A DNA stretch of 64,000 nucleotides from Kluyvera sp036759925 (GCF_036759925.1 NZ_JAPKIB010000003.1:372001-436000); one strand, 5' to 3'; numbered from the stretch's first letter, positions 24,897 through 34,162 are shown. Notes: a model not told the origin generated them from the letters alone. Numbers and translations: made by a program.

Positions 24897-25235
24897 GTGA
24901 CGATCGTATACATTACCAGGACTGCCGAGCAAACGCTCGATGTCATAGAAGCGTACAAAGCGACACGGATGCCGCTGAAAGAGGCCCAGGCTTTCACGGC
25001 CGACTTACTGGAGCGGGCACTCGACGCGATTGAAACCAATCCGACGCGCTACCCACCAGACCCAGGTGCCCTGCAAATGGGCATAACGCTGCAACGCTGG
25101 TTAGACGTAGATTCGCAGTATCTCTGCCTATATCGATATTTCCCCAAAGAAGATATGGCCCTTCTGGACATTTTCTCCAGTACCCGCCAGAACTATCTCT
25201 CTTTGCTCTACATGGTCCAACTCTCCCGGCCCTAA
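24897..25235 (+). CDS. Type II toxin, RelE/ParE family
   Basis: 112 aa, GTG start preceded by an AGGAGG-type site (CAGGAGGACAAC). Fold features of the ParE/RelE superfamily are visible: a beta strand opening (TIVYITRTAEQTLDVIEAY), two helices with regularly spaced Ala/Leu, ETNPTRYPPDP, then DSQYLCLYRYFPKEDMALLDIFSSTRQNYL, the strand-rich core ending in the family's 'h-s-R-q-d' region. Target (gyrase or ribosome-bound mRNA) cannot be told. Downstream of and paired with the antitoxin; together they separate melA from melR. Confidence 0.8.
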   Translation: MTIVYITRTAEQTLDVIEAYKATRMPLKEAQAFTADLLERALDAIETNPTRYPPDPGALQMGITLQRWLDVDSQYLCLYRYFPKEDMALLDIFSSTRQNYLSLLYMVQLSRP

Positions 25236-25348
25236 GCACAATGGCTCGCATTCGGAGGCCTCTAACGCTTTCAGCAAAATACACATTTTCCGGTAAGCAC
25301 TGACGCCGCAGGCTTGCACCTACAACTCACCGAAACATAGCTAACGGA

Positions 25349-25354
25349 TATAAT
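25349..25354 (+). promoter_or_regulatory. Candidate -10 box of melR
   Basis: A perfect TATAAT, 62 bp before the melR ATG. The -35 position (CTCACC) is poor. E. coli melR depends on CRP for activation, which would suit a weak -35, but no CRP site is convincing here. Confidence 0.45.
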
Positions 25355-25416
25355 AGCACCCGCGTTTGAGTCTGCCCTGCTGGCATGATTCTGATAATTC
25401 AGGAAACGGAGTCACC

Positions 25417-26343
25417 ATGAGCGACGAGCCAATCACCTTTCTGCCCCGCGATCCGCATATGTGCAACGGCGATGAAAAGCAGACCCGTAGCCCACTGTCG
25501 CTCTATTCCGAATACCAGCGCATGGACATTGAACTGCGTCGGCCGCACGCCATGCCTGCCAGCCACTGGCACGGTCAGGTGGAGGTCAACGTGCCGTTTG
25601 ACGGCGATGTGGAGTATCTGATTAACAATGAAGTGGTGCAGATTAAACAGGGGCACATCACCCTGTTCTGGGCCTGTACTCCGCATCAGTTGACGCGGCC
25701 GGGCGACTGTCGGCAGATGGCGATTTTCAGCCTGCCAATGCACCAGTTTCTCTCCTGGCCGCTGGACCGGGAACTGATTAACCATGTCACCCACGGCATG
25801 GTGGTGCAATCGCTGGCGACTCAGCAGCTCAGCACCTTTGAAGTGCTGCGCTGGCAGCAGGAGGCCTACAGCCCGAACGAACAGATTCGCCAGTTGGCGA
25901 TCGATGAGATCGGCCTGATGCTCAAACGCTTTAGCCTCTCCGGCTGGCAGCCCATCCTGCTTAACAAAACCTCGCGTACCCACAAGAACAGCGTCTCGCG
26001 CCACGCGCAGTTTTACGTCAGCCAGATGCTGGGCTTTATTGCCGATAACTACGATCAGGCGCTGACCATTAACGACGTGGCGGATCACGTCAAGCTCAAC
26101 GCTAACTATGCGATGGGCATTTTTCAGCGCGTGATGCAGCTCACCTTAAAGCAGTACATCACCGCCATGCGCATTAACCACGTACGCGCCCTGCTGAGCG
26201 ACACCGATAAAACCATCCTTGATGTGGCGATGACGGCGGGCTTTCGCTCCAGCAGCCGCTTCTATAGCACCTTCAGCCGCTACGTCGGGATGTCACCGCA
26301 GCAGTACCGCAAGCTCAGCCAGCAGAAGCGACAAACGCTCTGA
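25417..26343 (+). CDS. melR: Melibiose operon regulator, AraC family
   Basis: 308 aa from MSDEPITFLPRDPHMC (E. coli 302); CGGAG lies 5 bp upstream. The N-terminal cupin-like sugar-binding domain includes SHWHGQVEVNVPFDGDVEYLINNE. The C-terminal pair of helix-turn-helix motifs (LTINDVADHVKLNANYAMGIFQRV and ILDVAMTAGFRSSSRFYSTFSRYVGMSPQQYR) is intact. It activates melAB in response to melibiose. In E. coli it is directly divergent from melA; here 1.2 kb with a toxin-antitoxin pair intervenes. Confidence 0.97.
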   Translation: MSDEPITFLPRDPHMCNGDEKQTRSPLSLYSEYQRMDIELRRPHAMPASHWHGQVEVNVPFDGDVEYLINNEVVQIKQGHITLFWACTPHQLTRPGDCRQMAIFSLPMHQFLSWPLDRELINHVTHGMVVQSLATQQLSTFEVLRWQQEAYSPNEQIRQLAIDEIGLMLKRFSLSGWQPILLNKTSRTHKNSVSRHAQFYVSQMLGFIADNYDQALTINDVADHVKLNANYAMGIFQRVMQLTLKQYITAMRINHVRALLSDTDKTILDVAMTAGFRSSSRFYSTFSRYVGMSPQQYRKLSQQKRQTL

Positions 26344-26369
26344 TCCGCCGGATTCATCATTTTATGCGG

Positions 26370-26397
26370 TTGCACTCCCGCCGCCATCACGGATAAT
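26370..26397 (+). promoter_or_regulatory. Candidate mfd promoter
   Basis: TTGCAC (26370-26375) and GATAAT (26392-26397) with a 16-bp spacer lie about 60 bp before the mfd ATG. Confidence 0.45.
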
Positions 26398-26459
26398 AAG
26401 TACAGCAAATTTATATTATTACCGTGAGAACACGGCTTTCTGGAGAACGTGCGCCGACT

Positions 26460-29400
26460 ATGCCTGAACATGCCCGTTACGACCTACCGAGTAAACCTGG
26501 CGACCAGCGCCAGCTTGGCGAACTGACCGGTGCCGCCTGCGCGACGCTGGTGGCAGAGATTGCTGAACGTCACGCAGGCCCGGTGATCCTTATTGCCCCG
26601 GATATGCAAAATGCGCTGCGTTTGCACGACGAAATCGGCCAGTTCACCGACAATCTGGTGATGAATCTCGCCGACTGGGAAACGCTGCCTTACGACAGCT
26701 TCTCCCCGCATCAGGACATTATCTCCTCACGCCTGTCGACGCTATACCAGCTGCCAACCATGCAGCGCGGCGTACTGATTGTGCCGGTCAGCACGCTGAT
26801 GCAGCGCGTCTGCCCACACAGTTTCCTGCATGGCCACGCGCTGGTGATGAAAAAAGGCCAGCGCCTGTCACGCGACGCGCTGCGTAATCAGCTCGAAGGC
26901 GCAGGCTATCGCCACGTTGATCAGGTGATGGAGCACGGGGAGTACGCCACCCGCGGCGCGCTGCTTGATCTCTATCCGATGGGCAGCGAGCAGCCATACC
27001 GCCTCGACTTCTTCGACGATGAAATCGACAGCCTGCGCGTCTTCGACGTCGACAGCCAGCGCACGCTCGAAGAAGTGGACGCCATTAACCTGCTGCCAGC
27101 GCACGAATTCCCGACCGATAAAACCGCCATCGAACTGTTCCGCAGCCAATGGCGCGATAAGTTCGACGTCAAGCGCGACGCCGAACATATCTATCAGCAG
27201 GTCAGCAAAGGCACGCTGCCTGCCGGTATTGAATACTGGCAGCCGCTGTTCTTCAGCGAACCGCTGCCGCCGCTATTCAGCTACTTCCCGGCCAATACGC
27301 TACTGGTTAATACCGGTGATATCGACGCCAGCGCGAACCGCTTCCAGGCCGATACCCAGGCGCGATTTGAAAACCGCGGCGTCGACCCGATGCGTCCGCT
27401 GCTGCCGCCTGCCCAACTCTGGCTGAAAACGGATGAGCTAAACAGCGAGCTGAAAAAATGGCCGCGCGTACAGCTCAAAACCGAGAGCCTGCCGAAGAAA
27501 GCCGCCAACACTAACCTCGGCTTCCAGCCGCTGCCAGAGCTTGCCGTTCAGGCGCAGAACAAGTCGCCGCTGGAGAGCCTGCGTAAGTTTATTGAGTCGT
27601 TTACCGGCCCGGTGATTTTCTCGGTAGAGAGCGAGGGCCGTCGTGAAGCACTGGGTGAACTGCTGTCGCGCATTAAGCTGGCGCCAAAACGTATTCAGCG
27701 TCTGGATGAAGCCACCGGCAACAACCGCTATCTGATGATTGGCGCCGCCGAGCATGGTTTTATCGATACCCAGAATAACCTGGCGTTAATCTGCGAAAGC
27801 GACTTGCTCGGCGAGCGCGTGGCGCGACGTCGTCAGGATGCGCGTCGCACCATTAACCCGGACACGCTTATCCGCAACCTGGCGGAACTGCATATTGGCC
27901 AGCCGGTGGTCCACCTGGAGCACGGCGTTGGCCGCTATGCCGGGATGACCACGCTGGAAGCAGGCGGGATTACCGGCGAGTATCTGATGCTCACCTACGC
28001 CAGCGATGCCAAGCTGTACGTGCCGGTCTCTTCGCTGCACCTTATCAGCCGCTACGCGGGCGGTGCGGAAGAGAACGCGCCGCTGCATAAGCTGGGCGGC
28101 GACGCCTGGACGCGCGCGCGGCAGAAAGCCGCCGAGAAGGTGCGCGACGTAGCGGCCGAACTGCTGGATATCTACGCCCAGCGCGCCGCCAAAGAGGGCT
28201 TTGCCTTCAAACACGACCGTGAGCAGTATCAGCTGTTCTGCGATAGCTTCCCGTTTGAGACCACGCCGGATCAGGCACAGGCGATTAACGCGGTGCTGAG
28301 CGACATGTGCCAGCCGCTGGCGATGGACCGACTGGTGTGCGGCGACGTGGGCTTTGGTAAAACCGAAGTCGCCATGCGTGCCGCCTTCCTCGCGGTTGAA
28401 AACCATAAGCAGGTTGCGGTACTGGTGCCAACCACCCTGCTTGCCCAGCAGCACTACGACAACTTCCGCGACCGTTTCGCCAACTGGCCGGTGCGCATTG
28501 AGATGCTGTCGCGCTTCCGGAGCGCCAAAGAGCAGACGCAAATTCTGGCCGAAGCCGCCGAGGGTAAAATCGATATTCTGATCGGTACCCATAAGCTACT
28601 GCAAAGCGACGTTAAGCTGCGTGACCTGGGCCTGTTGATTGTCGATGAAGAACACCGCTTTGGCGTGCGCCATAAAGAGCGCATTAAGGCGATGCGCGCC
28701 GACGTCGATATTCTGACCCTGACTGCCACACCGATTCCGCGTACGCTGAACATGGCGATGAGCGGCATGCGCGATCTGTCGATTATTGCTACCCCACCGG
28801 CCCGCCGTCTGGCGGTGAAAACCTTCGTGCGCGAGTACGACAGCCTGGTGGTGCGCGAAGCGATTCTGCGTGAAACGCTGCGCGGCGGTCAGGTTTACTA
28901 CCTGTTCAACGACGTTGAAAACATTCAGAAAGCCGCCGATAAGCTGGCGGAGCTGGTGCCGGAAGCGCGTATCGCCATCGGCCACGGGCAGATGCGCGAG
29001 CGCGAGCTGGAACGGGTGATGAACGATTTCCACCACCAGCGTTTCAACGTGCTGGTGTGTACCACCATCATCGAAACCGGTATCGACATCCCAACCGCCA
29101 ACACCATTATCATCGAGCGGGCGGACCACTTCGGCCTGGCCCAGCTGCACCAGCTGCGCGGTCGCGTCGGTCGTTCGCACCACCAGGCCTACGCCTGGCT
29201 GCTGACGCCGCATCCGAAAGCGATGACCACCGATGCGCAAAAACGTCTGGAAGCCATCGCCTCACTGGAAGACCTTGGCGCGGGCTTCGCGCTGGCGACC
29301 CACGACCTTGAAATTCGTGGTGCGGGTGAACTGCTCGGCGAAGATCAAAGTGGCTCCATGGAGACCATCGGCTTCTCGCTATATATGGAGCTGCTGGAAA

Positions 29401-29906
29401 ACGCCGTCGATGCACTCAAAGAGGGCCGCGAGCCATCGCTGGAGGATTTGACCAGCCAGCAAACCGAGGTCGAACTGCGCATGCCGTCGCTGCTGCCGGA
29501 TGATTTTATTCCGGACGTCAACACCCGCCTGTCGTTCTACAAGCGGGTAGCTAGCGCGAAGGGCGAGAATGAGTTGGACGAAATCAAGGTTGAGCTGATT
29601 GACCGCTTCGGCCTACTGCCCGATGCCGCGCGCAACCTGCTGGATATCGCCCGTTTACGCCAGCAGGCGCAGAAGCTCGGGATCCGCAAGCTCGAAGGCA
29701 ATGAGAAAGGCGGCGTGATTGAGTTTGCCGAGAAGAATCACGTGAACCCGACGTGGTTGATTGGTCTGCTGCAAAAACAGCCGCAGCACTATCGTCTCGA
29801 CGGCCCGACGCGCCTGAAGTTCTTCCAGGACCTGAGCGAGCGTAAAACGCGTATGGAGTGGGTGCGCCAGTTTATGCGCCAGCTTGAAGAGAACGCGATC
29901 GCCTGA
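26460..29906 (+). CDS. mfd: Transcription-repair coupling factor
   Basis: DNA translocase that displaces RNA polymerase stalled at lesions and recruits UvrA. From the ATG at 26460 it is 1148 aa, the E. coli length; a GTG at 26424 would add 12 unlike residues. Order: UvrB-like N-terminal part (~1-350), RNA-polymerase-interaction domain (~480-550), RecG-like motor with Walker A CGDVGFGKTE, Walker B VDEEHRFG and TATPIPRT, then the TRG region and C-terminal UvrA-masking domain. The ribosome site GGAG is rather far (14 bp). In E. coli the next genes downstream in this direction are ldtC and others; here fhuE follows. Confidence 0.98.
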   Translation: MPEHARYDLPSKPGDQRQLGELTGAACATLVAEIAERHAGPVILIAPDMQNALRLHDEIGQFTDNLVMNLADWETLPYDSFSPHQDIISSRLSTLYQLPTMQRGVLIVPVSTLMQRVCPHSFLHGHALVMKKGQRLSRDALRNQLEGAGYRHVDQVMEHGEYATRGALLDLYPMGSEQPYRLDFFDDEIDSLRVFDVDSQRTLEEVDAINLLPAHEFPTDKTAIELFRSQWRDKFDVKRDAEHIYQQVSKGTLPAGIEYWQPLFFSEPLPPLFSYFPANTLLVNTGDIDASANRFQADTQARFENRGVDPMRPLLPPAQLWLKTDELNSELKKWPRVQLKTESLPKKAANTNLGFQPLPELAVQAQNKSPLESLRKFIESFTGPVIFSVESEGRREALGELLSRIKLAPKRIQRLDEATGNNRYLMIGAAEHGFIDTQNNLALICESDLLGERVARRRQDARRTINPDTLIRNLAELHIGQPVVHLEHGVGRYAGMTTLEAGGITGEYLMLTYASDAKLYVPVSSLHLISRYAGGAEENAPLHKLGGDAWTRARQKAAEKVRDVAAELLDIYAQRAAKEGFAFKHDREQYQLFCDSFPFETTPDQAQAINAVLSDMCQPLAMDRLVCGDVGFGKTEVAMRAAFLAVENHKQVAVLVPTTLLAQQHYDNFRDRFANWPVRIEMLSRFRSAKEQTQILAEAAEGKIDILIGTHKLLQSDVKLRDLGLLIVDEEHRFGVRHKERIKAMRADVDILTLTATPIPRTLNMAMSGMRDLSIIATPPARRLAVKTFVREYDSLVVREAILRETLRGGQVYYLFNDVENIQKAADKLAELVPEARIAIGHGQMRERELERVMNDFHHQRFNVLVCTTIIETGIDIPTANTIIIERADHFGLAQLHQLRGRVGRSHHQAYAWLLTPHPKAMTTDAQKRLEAIASLEDLGAGFALATHDLEIRGAGELLGEDQSGSMETIGFSLYMELLENAVDALKEGREPSLEDLTSQQTEVELRMPSLLPDDFIPDVNTRLSFYKRVASAKGENELDEIKVELIDRFGLLPDAARNLLDIARLRQQAQKLGIRKLEGNEKGGVIEFAEKNHVNPTWLIGLLQKQPQHYRLDGPTRLKFFQDLSERKTRMEWVRQFMRQLEENAIA

Positions 29907-29915
29907 GTCTCCCCC

Positions 29916-29988
29916 TGCCGGGTGGCGCGACGCTTACCCGGCTCACTCCCCTGCTGATGTTGGCCCGGTAAGCGCAGCGCCACCGGGC
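29916..29988. repeat. REP/BIME palindrome after mfd
   Basis: Inverted arms 29916-29942 and 29962-29988 (TGCCGGGTGGCGC... and ...GCGCCACCGGGCA). It sits exactly at the junction where the E. coli block ldtC-to-hinT is missing. Confidence 0.8.
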
Positions 29989-30062
29989 AATCTCCCAGAA
30001 CACCTCTAAACCTGCCTACTGAAAAACCGTTTCATTTCCTGTTATATCCCGACTTACTTTTG

Positions 30063-30116
30063 TTTACATTTGAATAAAAATGCGTATATTTCTCGTTTGC
30101 ATTTACTTTCAAATGC
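30063..30116 (+). promoter_or_regulatory. Candidate fhuE promoter with overlapping inverted repeat
   Basis: TTTACA (30063-30068) and TATATT (30085-30090), 16-bp spacer. Just downstream, GCATTT-N6-AAATGC (30099-30116) lies where a repressor would block the start of transcription. fhuE is Fur-regulated in E. coli; this repeat matches the Fur consensus only weakly, so identity is uncertain. Confidence 0.4.
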
Positions 30117-30190
30117 GCAGTGGCATATTTCATTGACCGCGGCCACAGAGCTGCGGGACACAACAACACTCGTTTGATTAAGGACTTACC

Positions 30191-32374
30191 ATGTCTTTTT
30201 CTTCCAACACCCGGAACGGACGTCTCACGCCGTCATTGCTGGCGATGGGCGTCACCCTGGCGCTCTACCCTGGCCTCAGCATCGCGGCAAGCAGCAACGA
30301 AGATACCATCATCGTCGATGGCTCAACGGACAGCGGCACGACTGACGATGCGCAGGACTACAGCGTAAAATCGACCACTGCTGGCACTAAAATGCAGATG
30401 ATCCAGCGCGATATCCCGCAGTCGGTCAGCGTTGTCAGCGAACAGCGCATGCAGGATCAGCAGCTACAGACGCTCGGCGATGTGATGAACAACACCATCG
30501 GTATCACCAGCAGCCAGGCCGACTCCGACCGCACCAGCTACTTCTCCCGCGGTTTTGCGATTGATAACTATATGGTCGATGGCATTCCGACCTATTTTGA
30601 ATCTCGCTGGAATCTGGGCGATGCGCTTTCCGATACCGCTCTGTTTGAACGTGTAGAAGTGGTTCGCGGGGCAAATGGGCTGATGACGGGGACAGGAAAC
30701 CCTTCCGCCTCCATTAACATGATCCGTAAACATGCCACCAGCCAGGAATTCAAAGGCAACCTTTCCGCTGAGTACGGTAGCTGGAACAAACAGCGCTATG
30801 TTGCCGACCTGCAAAGCCCGCTAACCGATGATGGTAAAGTTCGCGCACGCATCGTTGCTGGCTATCAAAACAATGACTCCTGGCTCGATCGTTATAACAA
30901 CGATAAAACCTTCTTCTCCGGTATTCTGGATGCGGATCTTGGTGATACCACCAGCCTCTCCGTAGGCTATGAATATCAGCGCATCAACGTTAACAGCCCA
31001 ACGTGGGGTGGCCTGCCGCGCTGGAATACCGACGGCAGCACTAACCATTATGACCGTGCGCATAGCACCTCACCGGACTGGGCCTACAACGATAAAGACA
31101 TCAACAAAGTCTTCATGACGCTGACCCAACGCTTTGCCGATACCTGGCAGGCAACGCTGAACGCCACCCACTCAGAGGTGAAGTTCGACAGTAAAATGAT
31201 GTACATCGATGCCTACGTGAATAAGGCGGACGGCACGCTGGTTGGCCCATACGGTAGCTACGGCAAGGATTATGAATATGTCGGCGGGACGGGCTGGAAC
31301 AGCGGTAAGCGAAAAGTTGACGCGTTAGATCTGTACGCCGATGGCAGCTATGACCTGTTCGGCCGCCAGCATAATCTGGTACTGGGCGGCAGCTACAGCA
31401 AACAAAACAACCGCTATGTCAGCTCCTGGGCTAACGTCTTCCCGGATGCTGTCGGCAACTTCGCTAACTTCGACAGCGCCAATTTCCCAGAGACCAACTG
31501 GAACCCGCAAAGCCTGGCGCAGGACGATACCACGCGCATGAAATCGCTGTATGCCGCGACGCGTATCACGCTGGCTGACCCGCTGCACCTGATCGTTGGC
31601 GCGCGCTACACCAACTGGAGCGTCGATACGCTGGCCTACAATATGGAGCAAAATCACACCACGCCGTATGCGGGTCTGGTGTTCGATATCAATGATAACT
31701 GGTCAACTTACGCCAGCTATACCTCCATCTTCCAGCCGCAAAACGACAAAGACAGCTCGGGCAAATACCTGAAACCGATTACCGGCAACAACTATGAGGT
31801 TGGTCTGAAGTCTGACTGGATGGACAGTCGCCTGACCACCACGCTTGCCGTATTCCGTATCGAGCAGGATAACCTGGCGCAGTCTACCGGGGTGCCGATT
31901 GCCGGCAGTAATGGTGAGATTGCTTATACCACCGCCGACGGTACCGTCAGCAAAGGCGTTGAGTTTGAACTCAACGGCGCGCTGACCGATAACTGGCAGA
32001 TGACCTTTGGTGCCACCCGCTATGTGGCTGAAGACAATGAAGGCAATGCGGTAAACCCTAACCTGCCGCGCACCACCGTGAAGCTGTTCACCAGCTACCG
32101 CCTGCCGTCCGTACCTGAGTTGACCGTTGGCGGCGGCGTTAACTGGCAGAACCGCGTCTATAAAGACACCGTTACCCCATTTGGCACCTTCCGCGCTGAA
32201 CAGGGAAGCTATGCGCTGGTAGACCTGTTCACCCGTTACCAGGTGACTAAAAACTTTGCGCTGCAGGGCAACCTCAACAACCTGTTTGATAAAACCTACG
32301 ATACCAATATCGACGGTTCTATCGTCTACGGTGAGCCGCGCAACGTGAGCATTACGGCTAGCTATCAGTTCTGA
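30191..32374 (+). CDS. fhuE: TonB-dependent coprogen/rhodotorulic acid receptor
   Basis: Outer-membrane siderophore receptor of 727 aa (E. coli 729). Signal peptide to about residue 33 (cleavage near SIAA-SSN), TonB-box region EDTIIVDG (~37-44), plug domain with RDIPQSVSVVSEQRM and VEVVRGANGLMTGTGNPSASINM, then a 22-strand barrel ending in the typical aromatic Phe (TASYQF). Imports ferric coprogen and related hydroxamates with TonB-ExbBD. Convergent with ptsG across a BIME, as in E. coli. Confidence 0.97.
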   Translation: MSFSSNTRNGRLTPSLLAMGVTLALYPGLSIAASSNEDTIIVDGSTDSGTTDDAQDYSVKSTTAGTKMQMIQRDIPQSVSVVSEQRMQDQQLQTLGDVMNNTIGITSSQADSDRTSYFSRGFAIDNYMVDGIPTYFESRWNLGDALSDTALFERVEVVRGANGLMTGTGNPSASINMIRKHATSQEFKGNLSAEYGSWNKQRYVADLQSPLTDDGKVRARIVAGYQNNDSWLDRYNNDKTFFSGILDADLGDTTSLSVGYEYQRINVNSPTWGGLPRWNTDGSTNHYDRAHSTSPDWAYNDKDINKVFMTLTQRFADTWQATLNATHSEVKFDSKMMYIDAYVNKADGTLVGPYGSYGKDYEYVGGTGWNSGKRKVDALDLYADGSYDLFGRQHNLVLGGSYSKQNNRYVSSWANVFPDAVGNFANFDSANFPETNWNPQSLAQDDTTRMKSLYAATRITLADPLHLIVGARYTNWSVDTLAYNMEQNHTTPYAGLVFDINDNWSTYASYTSIFQPQNDKDSSGKYLKPITGNNYEVGLKSDWMDSRLTTTLAVFRIEQDNLAQSTGVPIAGSNGEIAYTTADGTVSKGVEFELNGALTDNWQMTFGATRYVAEDNEGNAVNPNLPRTTVKLFTSYRLPSVPELTVGGGVNWQNRVYKDTVTPFGTFRAEQGSYALVDLFTRYQVTKNFALQGNLNNLFDKTYDTNIDGSIVYGEPRNVSITASYQF

Positions 32375-32399
32375 TTTTTGTCAGCCTGAGCACGATGTT

Positions 32400-32475
32400 C
32401 CCCGGGGTCGGCGCATGCGCGCCTCGCCCGGGCTACAGGTTTCCATGTAGCCCGGCCAAGCGAAGCGCCGCCGGG
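32400..32475. repeat. REP/BIME palindrome between fhuE and ptsG
   Basis: Arms at about 32400-32437 and 32446-32475 (...CCCGGGCTACA / TGTAGCCCGG...). Lies between convergent genes; same family as those at 7908, 45783 and 59952. Confidence 0.85.
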
Positions 32476-32498
32476 ATTGACTCCCATCTCACAGACGT

Positions 32499-32524
32499 AA
32501 AAAAGGCAGCCATTCGGCTGCCTT
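32499..32524 (-). terminator. ptsG intrinsic terminator
   Basis: Stem GGCAGCC / GGCTGCC (32505-32511, 32516-32522) followed leftward by a T6 run, about 30 bp after the ptsG stop. Confidence 0.85.
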
Positions 32525-32555
32525 AGTCTCCCCAATCTTACGACCTCGTAATCAA

Positions 32556-33989
32556 TTAGTGATTACGAATATAGTCGTCCATCTCGGTTTTCAGGTTATC
32601 GGATTTAGTACCGAAAATCGCCTGAACGCCGGAACCTGCAACCACCACGCCAGCAGCGCCCAGTTTTTTCAGGCCAGCCTGATCAACTTTCGCTACATCG
32701 GCTACGCTCACGCGCAGACGGGTGATACATGCATCAAGGTTCGTGATGTTTTCTTTACCGCCGAAGGCTGCAATCAGCGCCGGAGCCATTTCACTGGTTG
32801 CGGTTGCTTTGGTGTCTTCAGTGTTATCTTCACGACCCGGGGTTTTCAGGTCCAGTGCTTTAATCAGCACGCGGAAGACAACGTAGTAAACGATCGCATA
32901 GCAGATACCGACGATCGGGAACAGCCACAGTTTGCTGCTGTTACCGGACAGTACGATAAAGTCGATCAGGCCGTGAGAGAACGACGTACCGTCACGCATA
33001 CCCAGCAGGATACAGATCGGGAACGCCAGACCAGCCAGAATCGCGTGGATGATGTACAGAATCGGCGCAACGAACATGAAGGAGAACTCGATCGGCTCGG
33101 TAATACCGGTCAGGAACGAGGTCAGCGCTGCGGAGATCATGATACCGCCCACTTTTGCACGGTTCTCTGGTTTAGCAGAGTGCCAGATGGCAATCGCCGC
33201 AGCCGGCAGGCCGTACATTTTGAACAGGAAGCCGCCGGACAGTTTGCCCGCAGTCGGGTCACCTGCCATGTAGCGAGGGATATCACCGTGGAATACCTGG
33301 CCTGCGGCGTTGGTGTATTCACCAATCTGCATCTGGAATGGAACGTTCCAGATGTGGTGCAGACCGAACGGCACCAGGCAGCGCTCGATGAAGCCGTAGA
33401 TACCAAACGCCACAACCGGGTTCTGGTAAGCAGCCCACTGAGAGAAGGTCTGGATAGCAGTACCGATTGGTGGCCAGATGAAGGACAGGATCACACCGGT
33501 AAAGATAGCGGCCAGACCTGAGATGATCGGTACAAAGCGCTTGCCCGCGAAGAAGCCCAGATATTCTGGCAGCTTGATGCGGTAGAAGCGGTTGAACATG
33601 TACGCAGCAATTGCACCGGAGATAATACCGCCAAGAACACCGGTATCAGCCAGGTGTTTAGCGGTGATTTCTTCAGCCGGTAAATGCAGTACCAGCGGCG
33701 CAACCACAGCCATGGTTTTCACCATGATGCCATAAGCGACGACTGAGGCGAGTGCGGATACGCCATCGTTATTGGTGAAGCCTAATGCCACACCGATAGC
33801 GAAGATAAGCGGCATGTTAGCAAAAACAGAACCGCCTGCTTCTGCCATAACATGAGAGACGACGGCTGGCAGCCAGCTGAAGTTTGCGGAACCGACGCCC
33901 AGCAGGATACCTGCGATAGGCAGCACGGAAACCGGCAGCATCAGCGATTTACCGACCTTCTGCAGGTTAGCAAATGCATTCTTAAACAT
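32556..33989 (-). CDS. ptsG: Glucose PTS permease, EIICB
   Basis: 477 aa, the E. coli length. Imports and phosphorylates glucose. The EIIC membrane domain covers about residues 1-390 (start MFKNAFANLQKVGKSLMLP); the EIIB domain follows a linker, with the phosphorylated cysteine in NLDACITRLRVSV near residue 421. Ends EMDDYIRNH. Transcription is controlled by Mlc and CRP in E. coli and translation by the small RNA SgrS; matching sites are seen upstream. Confidence 0.98.
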   Translation of the reverse strand: MFKNAFANLQKVGKSLMLPVSVLPIAGILLGVGSANFSWLPAVVSHVMAEAGGSVFANMPLIFAIGVALGFTNNDGVSALASVVAYGIMVKTMAVVAPLVLHLPAEEITAKHLADTGVLGGIISGAIAAYMFNRFYRIKLPEYLGFFAGKRFVPIISGLAAIFTGVILSFIWPPIGTAIQTFSQWAAYQNPVVAFGIYGFIERCLVPFGLHHIWNVPFQMQIGEYTNAAGQVFHGDIPRYMAGDPTAGKLSGGFLFKMYGLPAAAIAIWHSAKPENRAKVGGIMISAALTSFLTGITEPIEFSFMFVAPILYIIHAILAGLAFPICILLGMRDGTSFSHGLIDFIVLSGNSSKLWLFPIVGICYAIVYYVVFRVLIKALDLKTPGREDNTEDTKATATSEMAPALIAAFGGKENITNLDACITRLRVSVADVAKVDQAGLKKLGAAGVVVAGSGVQAIFGTKSDNLKTEMDDYIRNH

Positions 33990-33994
33990 AATTA

Positions 33995-34013
33995 GGAGTG
34001 CTCCTGAGTATTT
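33995..34013 (-). promoter_or_regulatory. SgrS pairing site over the ptsG ribosome-binding site
   Basis: Read on the minus strand, AAATACTCAGGAGCACTC precedes the ptsG ATG and includes the ribosome site. It matches, from memory, the E. coli ptsG segment that pairs with SgrS during glucose-phosphate stress. SgrS itself is not in the window. Confidence 0.7.
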
Positions 34014-34107
34014 GTACTTTTGTTATACACGTTGTGTATATCTACGTTTTCACGCATTGGTGAGAGGGGAGAGACTCACCAGGGACAGGACATCTAAGTG
34101 CCCTTTT

Positions 34108-34162
34108 TATTTATTACACAGAGTAAAATAATTCACTCCGGTTTTGTTTGACGGCTATCACG
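34108..34162 (-). promoter_or_regulatory. ptsG promoter region: Mlc-like and CRP-like sites
   Basis: An AT-rich segment TTATTTATTACAC...AAAATAAT (34108-34132) resembles the Mlc operator, which overlaps the ptsG start in E. coli. About 25 bp further upstream, TTTGA-N6-TCACG (34147-34162) fits a CRP site. The order matches the E. coli promoter as remembered. Confidence 0.55.

Noticed and set aside
32559..33521. 320-codon plus-strand frame opposite ptsG
   Set aside because: Antisense of a well-conserved gene; polar, Arg/His/Gln-rich translation typical of shadow frames.
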